Below are positions 1 through 10,397 of a stretch of 64,000 nucleotides of DNA, piece by piece (positions within the stretch are counted from its first letter, which is position 1; each line of letters starts with the position of its first letter). A model generated the notes under the pieces. It ran no database searches and was not told the origin of the DNA. It saw only the letters and a list, made by a program, of their open reading frames with translations. The DNA is from Littorina saxatilis (taxonomy: Eukaryota > Mollusca > Gastropoda > Littorinimorpha > Littorinidae), in NCBI RefSeq assembly GCF_037325665.1, contig NC_090255.1, positions 25,810,523-25,874,522 of the forward strand. The letters are read 5' to 3'. A program made the translations under genes and the position numbers.

Positions 1-800
1 GACCCCCCTGCAGGAGCAGCTGTTTAGCGACCTGTTGGCCCTAAAGAAGACGGCGGAATTCTGTGCGTGCTACAGGAGTGGATGTCTAGAAGGATTCTTC
101 TTGTCGTTCGCTGTTAGATCGTCAGTCCGGACTGCAGGGCGAAAGGTGCTGTTCTCTCCAAGTCCTCTCTGGGGCCGTATAGCTTCTTTTGTAGCGCTGT
201 CACCTCTGGCCAGGTGGTGTCCCTCAGAGCACTGTGGTATGGACAAGCCTGCAGGATGTGCTCTGCTGTCTGATTCTTGCCACACAGACATAAGGGGGAG
301 GGAACCAGCTTCAGCTTTGTGGCCATATGATGGTTTAGTCTGTTATGTCCAGTGCGGAGTCTGAGTAGGACGACTTGTTCTTCACGTTGGAGCAGGTGGT
401 AGTCATCTTTGTCCGCTCTGGTTTTCCTCTTGTTTTTTATGATTGTCTTTTTTTCCTTATACTGCAGCTGGGACGTGAACTGTTCACCTTCCTTGGCAAG
501 TTTGTTTGCAGCCTCGTTTCCTACTATTTCACAATGAGCTGGCACCCACTGAAGCACGACCCTTCAGTTCTGAGCAACCTGTTGGAGGGCGTTGTTGAGC
601 TCAGTTTCTTTGTTGGCAGACAGAGCTTGGAGTGCTGACATTGCGTCTGTCAGAAAGACGACCTGAGGACATTCATGGTCTGATCCGTCAATTATTGTGG
701 CTGCTGTCTTCAAGGCCTGTACTTCTGCACTATAATTGGTGCAGTGCAAACCTGTGGGAATGCTTCTAGGAGTGAATGAGGAGAAGAAGAAGAAGCTTGG
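1..800 (-). mobile_element. LINE 3' fragment with RNase H domain
   Basis: On the minus strand an RNase H-like domain runs from about 800 to 114. Visible landmarks are CTNYSAEVQAL, FLTDAMSALQAL and WVPAHCEIVGNEAANKLA, followed by a cysteine/histidine tail (CLCGKNQTAEHILQACPYH) typical of the C-terminus of non-LTR retrotransposons that carry RNase H. One in-frame TGA at 564-566 separates the two open stretches, which share a frame. The reverse transcriptase part is absent, so this is a truncated dead copy. Bases 1-113 are probably its 3' tail. It lies beyond the last visible NUP42 exon and may sit in a NUP42 intron. Confidence 0.8.
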
Positions 801-847
801 ACAGATAGATCTGTGGCACTGAATAAAATCACGTATGCGGGGTAGGA

Positions 848-1045
848 CGGTACCTTTAAAGGTACTGAACTTGTCAAATCCAGGTGCACGGAGCCCCTGG
901 GGCTTTTAGTCATACCTCAGGCAGCTATCCGTCAGAAGAACTACCAAGTTTCATTGACTTGCACCCAAAGAGTCAAGAACTGCGATTTTTTTTACGAATT
1001 AATTTCGTACTCGGACCCGGCTGGTCTTGGCCTATTTTTGGATCT
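848..1045 (+). repeat. Dispersed repeat 'V', copy 1
   Basis: This stretch shares a long imperfect match with the minus strand of 31800-32018. Shared blocks include TACTGAACTTGTC, GGTGCACGGAGCCCC, CCTCAGGCAG and TTTTTTACGAATTA. The match is broken only by small indels, so this is a dispersed repeat, not a gene. No terminal inverted repeat or tRNA head is evident. Confidence 0.65.
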
Positions 1046-1375
1046 AAATTTAGATCAGGTAGATCACCACATCATGCACAAAAAGACACGTCACTAGCAA
1101 ACTATGTCAGACATCATCATGAGTTTGTGTAAAACAAAATGAAGGCCGGAATCACTCAGTTGAATCGAACTCCGACCAAACACCACGTAATAACTAGGTT
1201 AATTTATGCACTCGCGTGAACAAGAAACTGTCGAGCTTCACAGATGTCGTCGTTGGGTAGTTTTGGGTTTGTTTTACTACCATAGGAGGATTTTTGAACT
1301 GTAAATGCACTCAGCTGCAACAAAAATGCAAAACGAAGGCTGTGAGCTGCACTGTGCCTTTGATGAAATACTTAC

Positions 1376-4300
1376 ATAAGCGTCCACAGTCCCCTGGGCA
1401 ATGGCGGTGTACCCATCCAGTCTCAGCTCCTCGGGGCTCATGTCCACAAAATCTGCACAGCAACAACAGTCAATGTATCGATTGAACATTGGGTTTCCGT
1501 TCTTTGATCCATGCGATGTCAGAGTCCGACAAAAACTCATGTTTAGGTGACTAGCCTGGACTACAAAAGAGTGCATATATATATATATATTTGTTACGTT
1601 CTATCTAAAAACATTAAAGAAATTCTAACTAAAATCGATCGATACATCAATGTTATTTGTAGTTTTGACCAAAATATGACATTTTACACAGATCTTGACA
1701 GACAAGCCGTCTCTGAGGAACACTACTGTCTCCATCTAAAGTACAAATAACGCACAATGTCAAACCACTTGCTGACATTTACTATTCTGGCATTCCCTCC
1801 CTCAAAATGCGGTTTCTGTTATTTACTGACGGGCTTCACTTCTCTACACATCATATCAAGTCCATTGTTACAACAACAAAAGTAAAATGTCAAACTGTCC
1901 ATTACAATTTACCATTGTGACACACACCCATCTTTTCATTAAATGTGTTTTCCATTACATATTATATACATGTACTGACTGCCCAAACTTGATTTTGAAC
2001 CTGATTCATTTCCTCCGAGGTAGGTTAAGTGCTCGTTACAAGCATTCTGGGAGGAAACTGTTGTTGGAAGTCAAATTTGCATCAACCAGCAATGCAAAAT
2101 AAACCAGAAATCAGCCACCAAATTTGCAGCCATGTCTTCAGAAATCTCCAACAACTTTTCTCACCCATACCAATGTTTACCTTGTGCATGTGTAAGCACA
2201 ACTAACTTGGGAGGCAAAGCCAGTCAAACAGGATTGAAAGCTTTGAGCTACATTAATAGCCCTACAAAAAATGTTTTGGGTACGCAAAGGTTCCCAAGAG
2301 CAAACCAGGAGACAACAGCAGCCGGCCCTCATCACAAACAGTTCTCAGGCATGGGAATTGAAAAAAGTAAAAAAGACTGAAAATTTGTAAGTATGGCAAA
2401 GTTGACGGCGCGAAGCGCCTAGCCCTGCCAGGGGAGTTCGGGGGCATGCCCCCCGGAATTTTTTTCTCCAAAGAACCAAAATGGTGCAATTTGGTGTCAT
2501 CTAAACTCCAAGTTTGCCATTAAATTCAGTTTTTAGAACCATTTTTGCCTCCCCCATTTATTTTTTCGGCGGACACTTTTGCCTTTTCGGCGGAACAAAA
2601 AAATAAATTCGGTGGAAATTAGCCTTTCGGCGGACAATTCTCATGCCTGAGTTCTCTACAATTGACAGGTGTCTAACCGGCCACTGAAGTCCAAGAAACG
2701 TTGAACTACTATAAATAGCCCATCCTCAAGCCGTCAAACAACCCTGCAGAGCTGCATGCAAGCTTGTGTTAGGGTGACGCAGTAGTCTCCCTTCACACAT
2801 GCATACCATATCAGAGATAAAATGTTCAAAATGTAGAAGCCAGCCGAAATACAGCACAAAAAATAAATTGCCACGTCCGAGCCTCCTTGACTATGAATGA
2901 GTGGAAACTCAGGAACGTACGGTTCCGTTGTATGAATTCTCTTTGGGAGGGTTGTGAGGGAATCTGAAGTGTTAGGATTTATGGGAGAATAATTCCATGG
3001 GAACCCAGATGCAGCGGCCAGGGAGGTATCGAAGGGGAAACGTTTGCTGTCTCTACAGGCGGACAGTGAGATTTTCAGCCATGTGTTGTGTCTGTACAAA
3101 CCTGGCAAAGAAGGGATGTCCTTCTCTATGGAGAAGGAGAAGTGGTGACGCAGTAGTCTCCCTTCACACATGCATACCGTACCAGGGCTGTCTTAACAGT
3201 GGACAGCAAGACTTTCAGCCATGGGTTGTGTCTGTACAAACCTGGCAAAAGTTTGTGTCTGTACAAACCTGGCAAAAGTTTGTGTCTGTACAAACCTGGC
3301 AAAAGTTTGTGTCTGTACAAACCTGGCAAACGTTTGTGTCTGTACAAACCTGGCAAAGTTTGTGTCTGTACAAACCTGGCAAAAGTTTGTGTTTGTACAA
3401 ACCTGGCAAAGTTTGTGCCTGTACAAACCTGGCAAAGACGGGATGTCCTTCTCTATGGAGAAGCAGGAGAACGGCCACATCTTGCTTGTCTGCCACACCT
3501 CCATCTCCTTGGGTAAGCTCTTGCTGAAAAGAAATAATCATAATCATAATAATAATAATAAACACTTATTAATCGCCCCTTCTCGCTAGAGCTCACGGCG
3601 ATGTACAATAGCAAAACGGAGACACACACAACACACCTACACCTTCACTCACACAGGGTTTCATTCACTAGTGCGCCCTGCGCCATAGAGATTACGTACC
3701 ACTACGCCACAAAATGTACACTTTACATCTGATTACACACACACATACATGGATAATACGATATAGGGGCTAATTTGGCACCATATATATTGCACCATTT
3801 TGCATCATTGGTCAAAAACGCATACAGGCCTCTTCTTGCCTTCGACTATGTCCTATGGTTGAGGGGGACAAATGTCCCATTGCCTTTTTCTCCCAGGTTA
3901 AACCCTGCTCACATGATAAAATAAGATGAGATAGAACAAAATTGACACAGCTGTTTTGCACTTTCAATTTTCTTCTCCTGTGTCAGTGTAATGTATCATT
4001 TGTGGAAGGATCGACTGGCCTATTTTCAACATTTGCAGTGAGAAAAATTGTTGAACTGGAGGGAAAGAAAAGAGAATGTAGTTTACAAGGATGATGTATT
4101 CTTCTTTGTGAAAGGCTGTGCTAAATTGTGCACAATATTATTTACATATCAAGGTACCTAAGTGCAAGGAGACCAAACGTTGACTGTTGCACACTACAAG
4201 TTACTGATTTCGTCAGACCTGGATTAACTTTTCAAGAAAAAGCTGCAACATGTCAATCAATAACAATGGTCAAGAAGACTGCCTAAAGATCTCAAAACAG

Positions 4301-6253
4301 GCTTCTTCATTACCAAGCACGTGGTGATGTACTTCTCTAATCATGCAAGTATGTCTGTTGAAAAAAAAGCGTAACCTACTTTCTTTCTTTATAGTTTATT
4401 TGGTGTTTAACGTCGTTTTCAACCACGAAGGTTATATCGCGACGGGGGAAGGGGGGAGATGGGATAGAGCCACTTGTCAATTGTTTCTTGTTCACAAAAG
4501 CACTAATCAAAAATTTGCTCCAGGGGCTTGCAACGTAGTACAATATATGACCTTACTGGGAGAATGCAAGTTTCCAGTACAAAGGACTTAACATTTCTTA
4601 CATACTGCTTGACTAAAATCTTTACAAACATTGACTATATTCTATACAAGAAACACTTAACAAGGGTAAAAGGAGAAACAGAATCCGTTAGTCGCCTCTT
4701 ACGTCATGCTGGGGAGCATCGGGTAAATTCTTCCCCCTAACTCGCAGGGGGTAGCGTAACCTACCATACTTGGAAAATTACCAATCTTTCATCAAACTGG
4801 ACAAACTGCCCTTAGAGGGCAGTTTGTTGACCTAGCAGATCTATTTAGTTGAACCAATCTTTAACGACAACCCAATGGACCGACCAAAAGGGGTCATTAT
4901 AGACAGCTGAATGGTTCCTATGTAAAAGTGATTCATACATATATATATATATGATATACAAGAAAAACTCGTTTTGGGATCCTTGGGAGTGGTCGTTGTG
5001 GGCACGTGGTGATCGCTTTCAAGAGGTTGTCACAAAGGTAGGTTCGACTGTACAGTGGAACCCCCCTTTTAAGTCCCTCCTCAATTTAAGACTCCCTCCT
5101 TAAGACCCTATTTTCTCAGACTTTTTGTTCATAACCTCTATAAATACTCCCATTTTAACTAAGGCCCCCCCAAAAAAATAGGTGTGGTTAAGGTAACATA
5201 GCCAAAATAAATAGGGTAGGAAGGTAGGCAATCACTTTTTTTTTTAAACTTTTTTTTCCTAATGTGTACAAATTAAACCTACTTGACAGGGAAATAAATG
5301 TGCGACTCGAGCGCTGTCGCTTTCATTGCGTTTTGTGCACTTTTTTTGTTTTTTTTGTTTTGACAAATGTAATAAAAAGTTATAGGGTCGGCCCCTAAAA
5401 ATAGGGTAGGTCGGGTTACCGTAACCACACCTATTTTTGTTTTAGGCCTAAGAGTAAGACTCCATCATTTTTCAGACCTGACTTTCTCAGATTTTTGGAG
5501 GTCTCAAAAGGGGCGTTGCACTGTACTAACATAATGTCCTGAACAGAGATGCTGCTGGCTGGCTGTGATTGTTGTTGCTGTGGTTGTTGTTGTTGCTGCG
5601 GCTGTGCGGTGGCGGTCCATCTGTATTGGTTCTGGCTCTGCTGGTTGGAGGTGCCAAAACTGTCTCTGAACGTCACTCCTCTCCCTCCACCCCCTCCTCC
5701 TGCTGGGCCATTCCCTGTAAAACAAACAGAAAAGAAGAGGTGTTTTTTTTCAATTCTGTGACCCGCAAGTGATAATCAAATTTAAACTGCATACTCCTGG
5801 TCAATATTGTGAGATTACCTCACACAGTAACATTACGCTAACTGTTTGGAGGGCTACCAGTAAGTTCGTCACACGGTAGATTCGTCACCGGTCCCGGTAA
5901 CTTCGCCACAGTAACTTCGCCACAGTAGTCCGAGCGCGGCTCTCTCTCTCAGTCTCTCTCTCTCTCTCTCTCCCACCTCCTTCCACCCCTCCCTCTGCTC
6001 ACATTGAGTTTCTCTGCCTCCTTGACAGTGAGGTTGAAGTCGTGTGTGTGTGTTAGTGAGTGTGTGTGTGTGTGTGCGATGGTGTGTGTGAGTGTTTGTG
6101 CGTGTGTACGTGCGTGTGTGTGTGTGTGTTTTAGTGAGTGTGTGTGTATGTGCGATGGTGTGTGTGAGTGTTTTTCAGTGCATGTGTACGTGCGTGTGTG
6201 TGTGTCGTGTGTGTGCGTGCGTGCGTGTCATGGATGTGGGTGTATGTACGTCC

Positions 6254-6289
<36 letters not shown>

Positions 6290-6945
6290 ACAGGCTGTCG
6301 AGAACTGCTCAATGAGTAGATCTCGGGTTGAGAACTGCTCAATGAGTAGATCTCGGGTTGAGAACTGCTCAATGAGTAGATCTCGGGTTTTAAAATAACA
6401 ACGCTCGGACTGTGCCGTGTGAAAACTGCTCAGTTGAGAATTGCACAATGAGTAGATCTCGGGTTTTCAAATAACCTCTCTCTCTCTCTCCCTCTCTCTC
6501 TAAAAAATGTGAATCTTGAATCTCTTCCACAAATCAAACATCTGAAAGCATAAGCTCTTTAGCATAAACACCCGCCCACCCCTGCCGGTAACTTCGTCAT
6601 AGGTGACGAATCTACCGTGTGACGAACTTACTCAAGTTACTGGTAGCCGTTTGGAGTCCTTTCCTCATCTATCTCCTTCAAACTCACTCAAGGATATATA
6701 TGTCATTACAATTTAACAAATCACCCGCCATTTTAGTTCATTATGAATTTTTTTTAACTAAAGCTCAGAAAATGACCACAGAAGAAAGTTTTAAAAATTG
6801 TGTCTTTGTCCAGGAACTTGAAGGAACGTTTAATCAATTCAATCATTTTGTTGGATTTATTGATATACTTACCTCTAGGATGTTCGTTGAAGCATCTGTC
6901 GCCGTATTTACACCGGCCCTCCAGAAAGAATCGACACACAGCCAT
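1376..6945 (-). CDS. NUP42: Nucleoporin NUP42 (NLP1/hCG1-like), 5' four exons, partial
   Basis: NUP42 sits on the cytoplasmic face of the nuclear pore and helps GLE1 and DDX19 release exported mRNA. Four exons read on the minus strand: 6945-6873, 5714-5531, 3523-3429 and 1452-1376. All have GT/AG borders and matching phases (1, 2, 1, 0), giving 143 residues. Exon 1 encodes the N-terminal CCCH finger ([19 protein letters not shown] then NEHP), almost the vertebrate pattern. Exon 2 is Gly- then Gln-rich ([10 protein letters not shown]). Exon 3 has [17 protein letters not shown] and exon 4 [14 protein letters not shown], which match the conserved DMEVWESS and FTDISPEELRL blocks of human NUPL2 as I recall it. 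The FG-repeat and GLE1-binding C-terminus is not in the window. The ATG at 6945 is chosen because MAVCRFF aligns with the family start; another ATG five bases upstream is out of frame. Confidence 0.9.
2346..2649. mobile_element. MITE with CAGGCATG termini (NUP42 intron 3)
   Basis: The ends are inverted repeats: CAGGCATGGGAATTG on the left, and on the right the complement of CAGGCATGAGAATTG (one mismatch in 15). They are flanked by the direct repeat AGTTCT (2340-2345 and 2650-2655). Inside are GC-rich palindromes (GGCGCGAAGCGCC, GGGGGCATGCCCCCC) and three CGGCGGA motifs. The termini resemble those of the element at 8552-10081, which also has a 6-bp target duplication. Confidence 0.75.
2773..3186. 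repeat. Segmental duplication with a pseudo-copy of NUP42 exon 3
   Basis: GGTGACGCAGTAGTCTCCC and about 20 further bases occur at 2773 and again at 3144. The stretch around TTTTCAGCCATG (3061) recurs at 3202. Between them, on the minus strand, 3145-3101 repeats the end of NUP42 exon 3 ([11 protein letters not shown]) and its donor. This is a partial exon copy inside intron 3, arising from local duplication. Confidence 0.75.
3230..3443. repeat. 26-27 bp tandem array spanning the NUP42 exon 3 splice donor
   Basis: Eight units share the core GTACAAACCTGGCAAA, at 3234, 3261, 3288, 3315, 3342, 3368, 3395 and 3421. Read on the minus strand, each carries the exon 3 end and donor (TTTGCCAG|GTTTGTAC). 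The unit at 3421 is the genuine junction and the other seven are copies lying downstream in intron 3. A ninth copy sits at 3094. In the 27-bp units an open frame repeats GLYRHKLLP. Confidence 0.9.
5053..5523. mobile_element. Mariner-like MITE at the NUP42 exon 2 donor
   Basis: Inverted ends CAGTGGAACCCCCCTTTT (left) and CAGTGCAACGCCCCTTTT (right, complement) are flanked by TA on both sides (5051-5052 and 5524-5525), as in Tc1/mariner elements. The right end begins at intron position +8 of the exon 2 donor. A Harbinger-like MITE is nested inside, so the original element was about 180 bp. Confidence 0.75.
5163..5448. mobile_element. Harbinger-like MITE, family H, copy A
   Basis: The element starts with GGCC and ends with its complement. 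It is flanked by TAA (5160-5162 and 5449-5451), the TWA duplication of PIF/Harbinger. Inner terminal repeats carry ATAGGTGTGGTTA on both arms. Related copies lie at 13867-14189 and 39198-39523, where GTGTGG is replaced by TCTGTTT. It is inserted in the mariner-like MITE. Confidence 0.8.
5852..6648. mobile_element. MITE with 8-bp target duplication in NUP42 intron 1
   Basis: Both ends begin GGCTACCAGTAA and continue AGTTCGTCACACGG / TAGATTCGTCACC, with a 6-base insertion on the right arm. A perfect 8-bp direct repeat GTTTGGAG flanks it (5844-5851 and 6649-6656). An 8-bp duplication suits hAT or P elements. The interior is a (TC)n run, a (GT)n run at 6041-6235, a second (TC)n run and a 30-bp tandem repeat. 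No transposase is visible. Confidence 0.85.
6297..6468 (+). repeat. 30-bp tandem repeat, three near-perfect units plus two partial
   Basis: The unit GAGAACTGCTCAATGAGTAG + ATCTCGGGTT occurs three times from 6299 to 6388. Degenerate forms follow around 6420-6466. It lies inside the MITE at 5852-6648. Confidence 0.85.
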
Positions 6946-7002
6946 AACATGAACAAGAACACAGGTGAAAATTCAAGTTCCGTGTCTCCTTTCGACTTGC
7001 AC

Positions 7003-7022
7003 CACGTACGGAAGTGACGTAA
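7003..7022. promoter_or_regulatory. Putative NUP42 promoter: ETS plus CRE-like motif
   Basis: CGGAAGTGACGT at 7009-7020 joins an ETS core (CGGAAG) to a CRE-like TGACGTAA (7015-7022). It lies about 65 bp upstream of the NUP42 start codon, a usual place for this housekeeping-promoter pair. No TATA box is seen. The TSS is not determined. Confidence 0.45.
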
Positions 7023-8108
7023 GGACACCTTAGTCAAAGGGGAAATAACTGTGAAAGGAAAGTAGACTTTGCTATCCCAAAAATGAAATTCCTACTGTAT
7101 GGCTTTTCCTCATTATTGTGTATTGCTGATCAATATAATATTTTCTACCCAAAAAAGACAAAGCAGTTACAATAGTATAAATTGTGATTAAACTGAAATG
7201 TGACCGAGGCACATGCTCCCACGCAAGGTTTACGGCTTTCTACTGCTTTGTGTGCGTGTGTGTGTGTGTGTGTTTGAGTTACCGAGACTCTCAACACTCT
7301 TTTCTACGGGGAGGAACAGTCAGTCAGACGGTAGAGTGGCCGCAATGGCTGCGATCTGTCTAACCCTAACTATTTCATCTTTTTCTCATTGCACCATGTG
7401 TCTGTCTTTCTGGTCAGTTTCCAGACACGCGAGAAAAAGGAAAAACTAAGAAGCTGACTACACTACCGTCTTACGGCGCCCCACAACAGGGTGAAGCGTT
7501 TAGTCAGCAGAAATGACACAGTGACAGTGTGTCGAGTGTGGTGACCATTTTGCCGAAGTTTCAGGGCTCGTCCTTGGCTTTGGTGGCTGGCTCAGCATCA
7601 GTTATTTTCTCTGACACTTCTTCATCTTGACCACAGAAAATTACAGCCATTGAAAACTGGAGCTGTCTTTGTGTCAGAGTTGACATAAAGACTTCACGGC
7701 TGTTACAGATTTTCGTTTTGAACTAGAAATGTCACTTTCAGTTTCACTGACACTGTTTCAGACCGATACAACTTCTTAATCTTATATTTCTAAGTATGCC
7801 TGTATGGAACAGCCATAGGAGTTCAATAAAATCGTGAGGGGTAAAAACGATGGGTTTGCTTGTTGTTTCCTGGGCCTTTCTAACTGTTTCTACACCTAGT
7901 TTTGTTTTTCATCTTTCATTTTGACCCTGGTAACTATATGTCTTGTCTTTCCATTACTGCCCACAATCAACAGTAGTGATTATTTCGGCACTTGATGGGA
8001 TGTTGCGCAAGTCCAATAAAGCAGCGTTTCCAGCATCCAAAAGTCCATTAAAATTCACAGGTTGGGGAGTATGGGGGGGAGGGGACATGAGTAACAGTGG
8101 CTGCTGGT
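7023..8108. other. Intergenic: no gene recognised
   Basis: I see a short (GT)n tract at 7252-7273, a G-rich run near 8074 and no open frame with protein-like content. The last part (about 7990-8108) is probably the 3' UTR of the minus-strand LINE that follows. Confidence 0.5.
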
Positions 8109-8894
8109 TTAGTGCGAGGCGCGTGACACAAAGGTGTCAACAGTGCGGGCCTCGACGACAGCTGCTGGTAGAGAGTTCCAGTCCTTCACTGTGCTGGGTA
8201 GAAAAGCGGCACTCCGATACTGAGTGCGGCAGGTGATGAGGCCGAACTGCTGGCAATGGCCTCTTCGCTGGCGTGGTGGTAAGGGGGCCAGCTTCGACTT
8301 GATGCCCGGACAGTGGACGATGCTGTTCGTGATCTTGTAGAGCATCGATAGGCGGGCAAGCTTCCTGCGCTCCTCCAGAGACTGCCACCCAAGGGAGTCC
8401 AGCATCCAGCTGACACTTGACGTGTTGTGGTAGCGGTTGCAGACGAATCGGGCAGCTCGTCTCTGGACGGCCTCCAGCTTGTCGATGTTCTTCTGGGTGT
8501 GCGGGTCCCATACTGACGAGGCGTACTCCAGGATAGGCCTGACAAAGGCCTCAGACATGGGATTCTTCCGTAAATTTACGGAATTCCGTAAATTTTTAGG
8601 CTCCAGGGATCATTCTTGAGATTCGTGCAAATCCGCTGAGAAAATTTTGGGGTATATGTAGGTATAGACCCAAGTTTTTCGGCCGGTCCGCTGATCGCGA
8701 CGCTCCATTCCATAATATTCTTGAACGGTTGGTTCCTAAAACGGTCAGACTGTTGCTGGTCGATCCGTATGGGAACGCGCTCTTTGTCTCCTACAGTCAC
8801 CGTTTCAACGTAGCTATCGGGGATTCAGTATAAGCATACCGTATGAGAATGATTCGGCGCCATTTTTACATCGCTTCGAGCCACCTGCCAAAAT

Positions 8895-9288
8895 CTTCTT
8901 CTTCTTCTTCTTCTTCGTTCGTGGGCTGAAACTCCCATGTACACTCGTGTTTTTGCACGAGTGGAATTTTACGTGTATGACCGTTTTTACCCCGCCATTT
9001 AGGCAGCCATACGCCGCTTTCGGAGGAAGCATGCTGGGTATTTTCGTGTTTCTATAACCCACCGAACTCTGACATGGATTACAGGATCTTTTACGTGCGC
9101 ACTTGGTCTTGTGCTTGCGTGTACACACGAAGGGGGATAAGCCACTAGCAGGTCTGCACATAAGTTGACCTGGGAGATCGGAAAAATCTCCACACTTAAC
9201 CCACCAGGCGGCCGCGGCCGGGATTCGAACCCTCGACCTTCCGATTAGGAGGCCGACGTCTTACCACCACGCCACAGCGCCCGTCGCC
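8895..9288 (-). mobile_element. tRNA-derived SINE, copy S1 (Arg-type head)
   Basis: Read on the minus strand, the head has an A-box-like GTGGCGTGGTGGTAAGACG, an anticodon-loop-like GCCTCCTAA and a B box GGTTCGAATCCC. The body is shared with S2-S4 (for example AAGATCCTGTAATCCATGTC), and the tail is (GAA)n. It is flanked by CCTGCCAAAAT at 8884-8894 and 9289-9299. It is inserted in the transposon at 8552-10081. Confidence 0.9.
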
Positions 9289-9702
9289 CCTGCCAAAATG
9301 ATGAGGAAGCTAAAGCGAGACGAAACCGTTCTAGCCCGGGAAATTGACCAGCAGAAGTACAAGAAAAATCTCTGGAGATTCGACTGGCTCGATGAAGTTG
9401 TATCATTGAGCTGGTAATACGAGAAAGGCCAGAAGACACAAGACGTGAAACTGAAAGTTGGCGATGCTTTTGCTAAAATCAACTTGCCGGGAAAAGCTCA
9501 GTGCACTTTGTGCAACGATGTTAATGTTATCAACTACGGCTCCAATGGAAAGACTGCCCTCAAAAGCCACTTGTAAAGCAACAAGCACCTGACTATCCTG
9601 AAAACCCAGTCGGGTAATCAGTCACTGGGGTCGTTTGGCACCTACAAGGTAAGAACATTGAAACCACACCGTCACACGCCACCACCACCCCACCCCCGCC
9701 TC

Positions 9703-9804
<102 letters not shown>

Positions 9805-10397
9805 CTCCTTATTTTGAGTCTTAGCGTAAAATTAATTTGAAAAACATGGGAAGGAAGAGAAAGGGGGGGGGGGGGGGGGGGGCTATGATTAAGCTGAAAT
9901 ATGCATTTCAGGGCCATTTTTGTGTGTCTAAAACACTAAAAACCTTCACATTCTGGGGGCTTTGCCCCCAGACCCCGACCAGGGGCGTTGCCCCTGGACC
10001 CTACTGGGGGCCGCAGAAGGCCCCCAGACCCCCACCTTCTTTTTCCTTATAAATGATCACTTCTTCTGAATCCCATGTCTGAGGCCTTGTACGCCTGCTC
10101 TTTCACGGATCTTGATGAGATCTTCAGATTGCGCCGCAGGAACCCCAGGGTCTTGTTTGCCTTGCTGACGATGTTGTTGATATGGTCGTCCCAGCACAGG
10201 TCACTCTGAATGGTCACACCCAGGTACTTGACCGCCTTCACTGTCTCCAGCGTAAGCCCGTGGAGCTGGTAAGAGGGCTGTAGTGGGCGTCTGCTCCTCG
10301 TAACAGTGAGCTTAACCTGTGTAGTCTGCAAAGTACTAGAATCGCTTATCACATCTCTCAGAGATGTGATTGTTGAAATGAACACATGGTTGCACAT

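Noticed and set aside
3214-3443. CRISPR-like direct repeats
   Set aside because: Units are contiguous with no unique spacers and derive from a host exon border.
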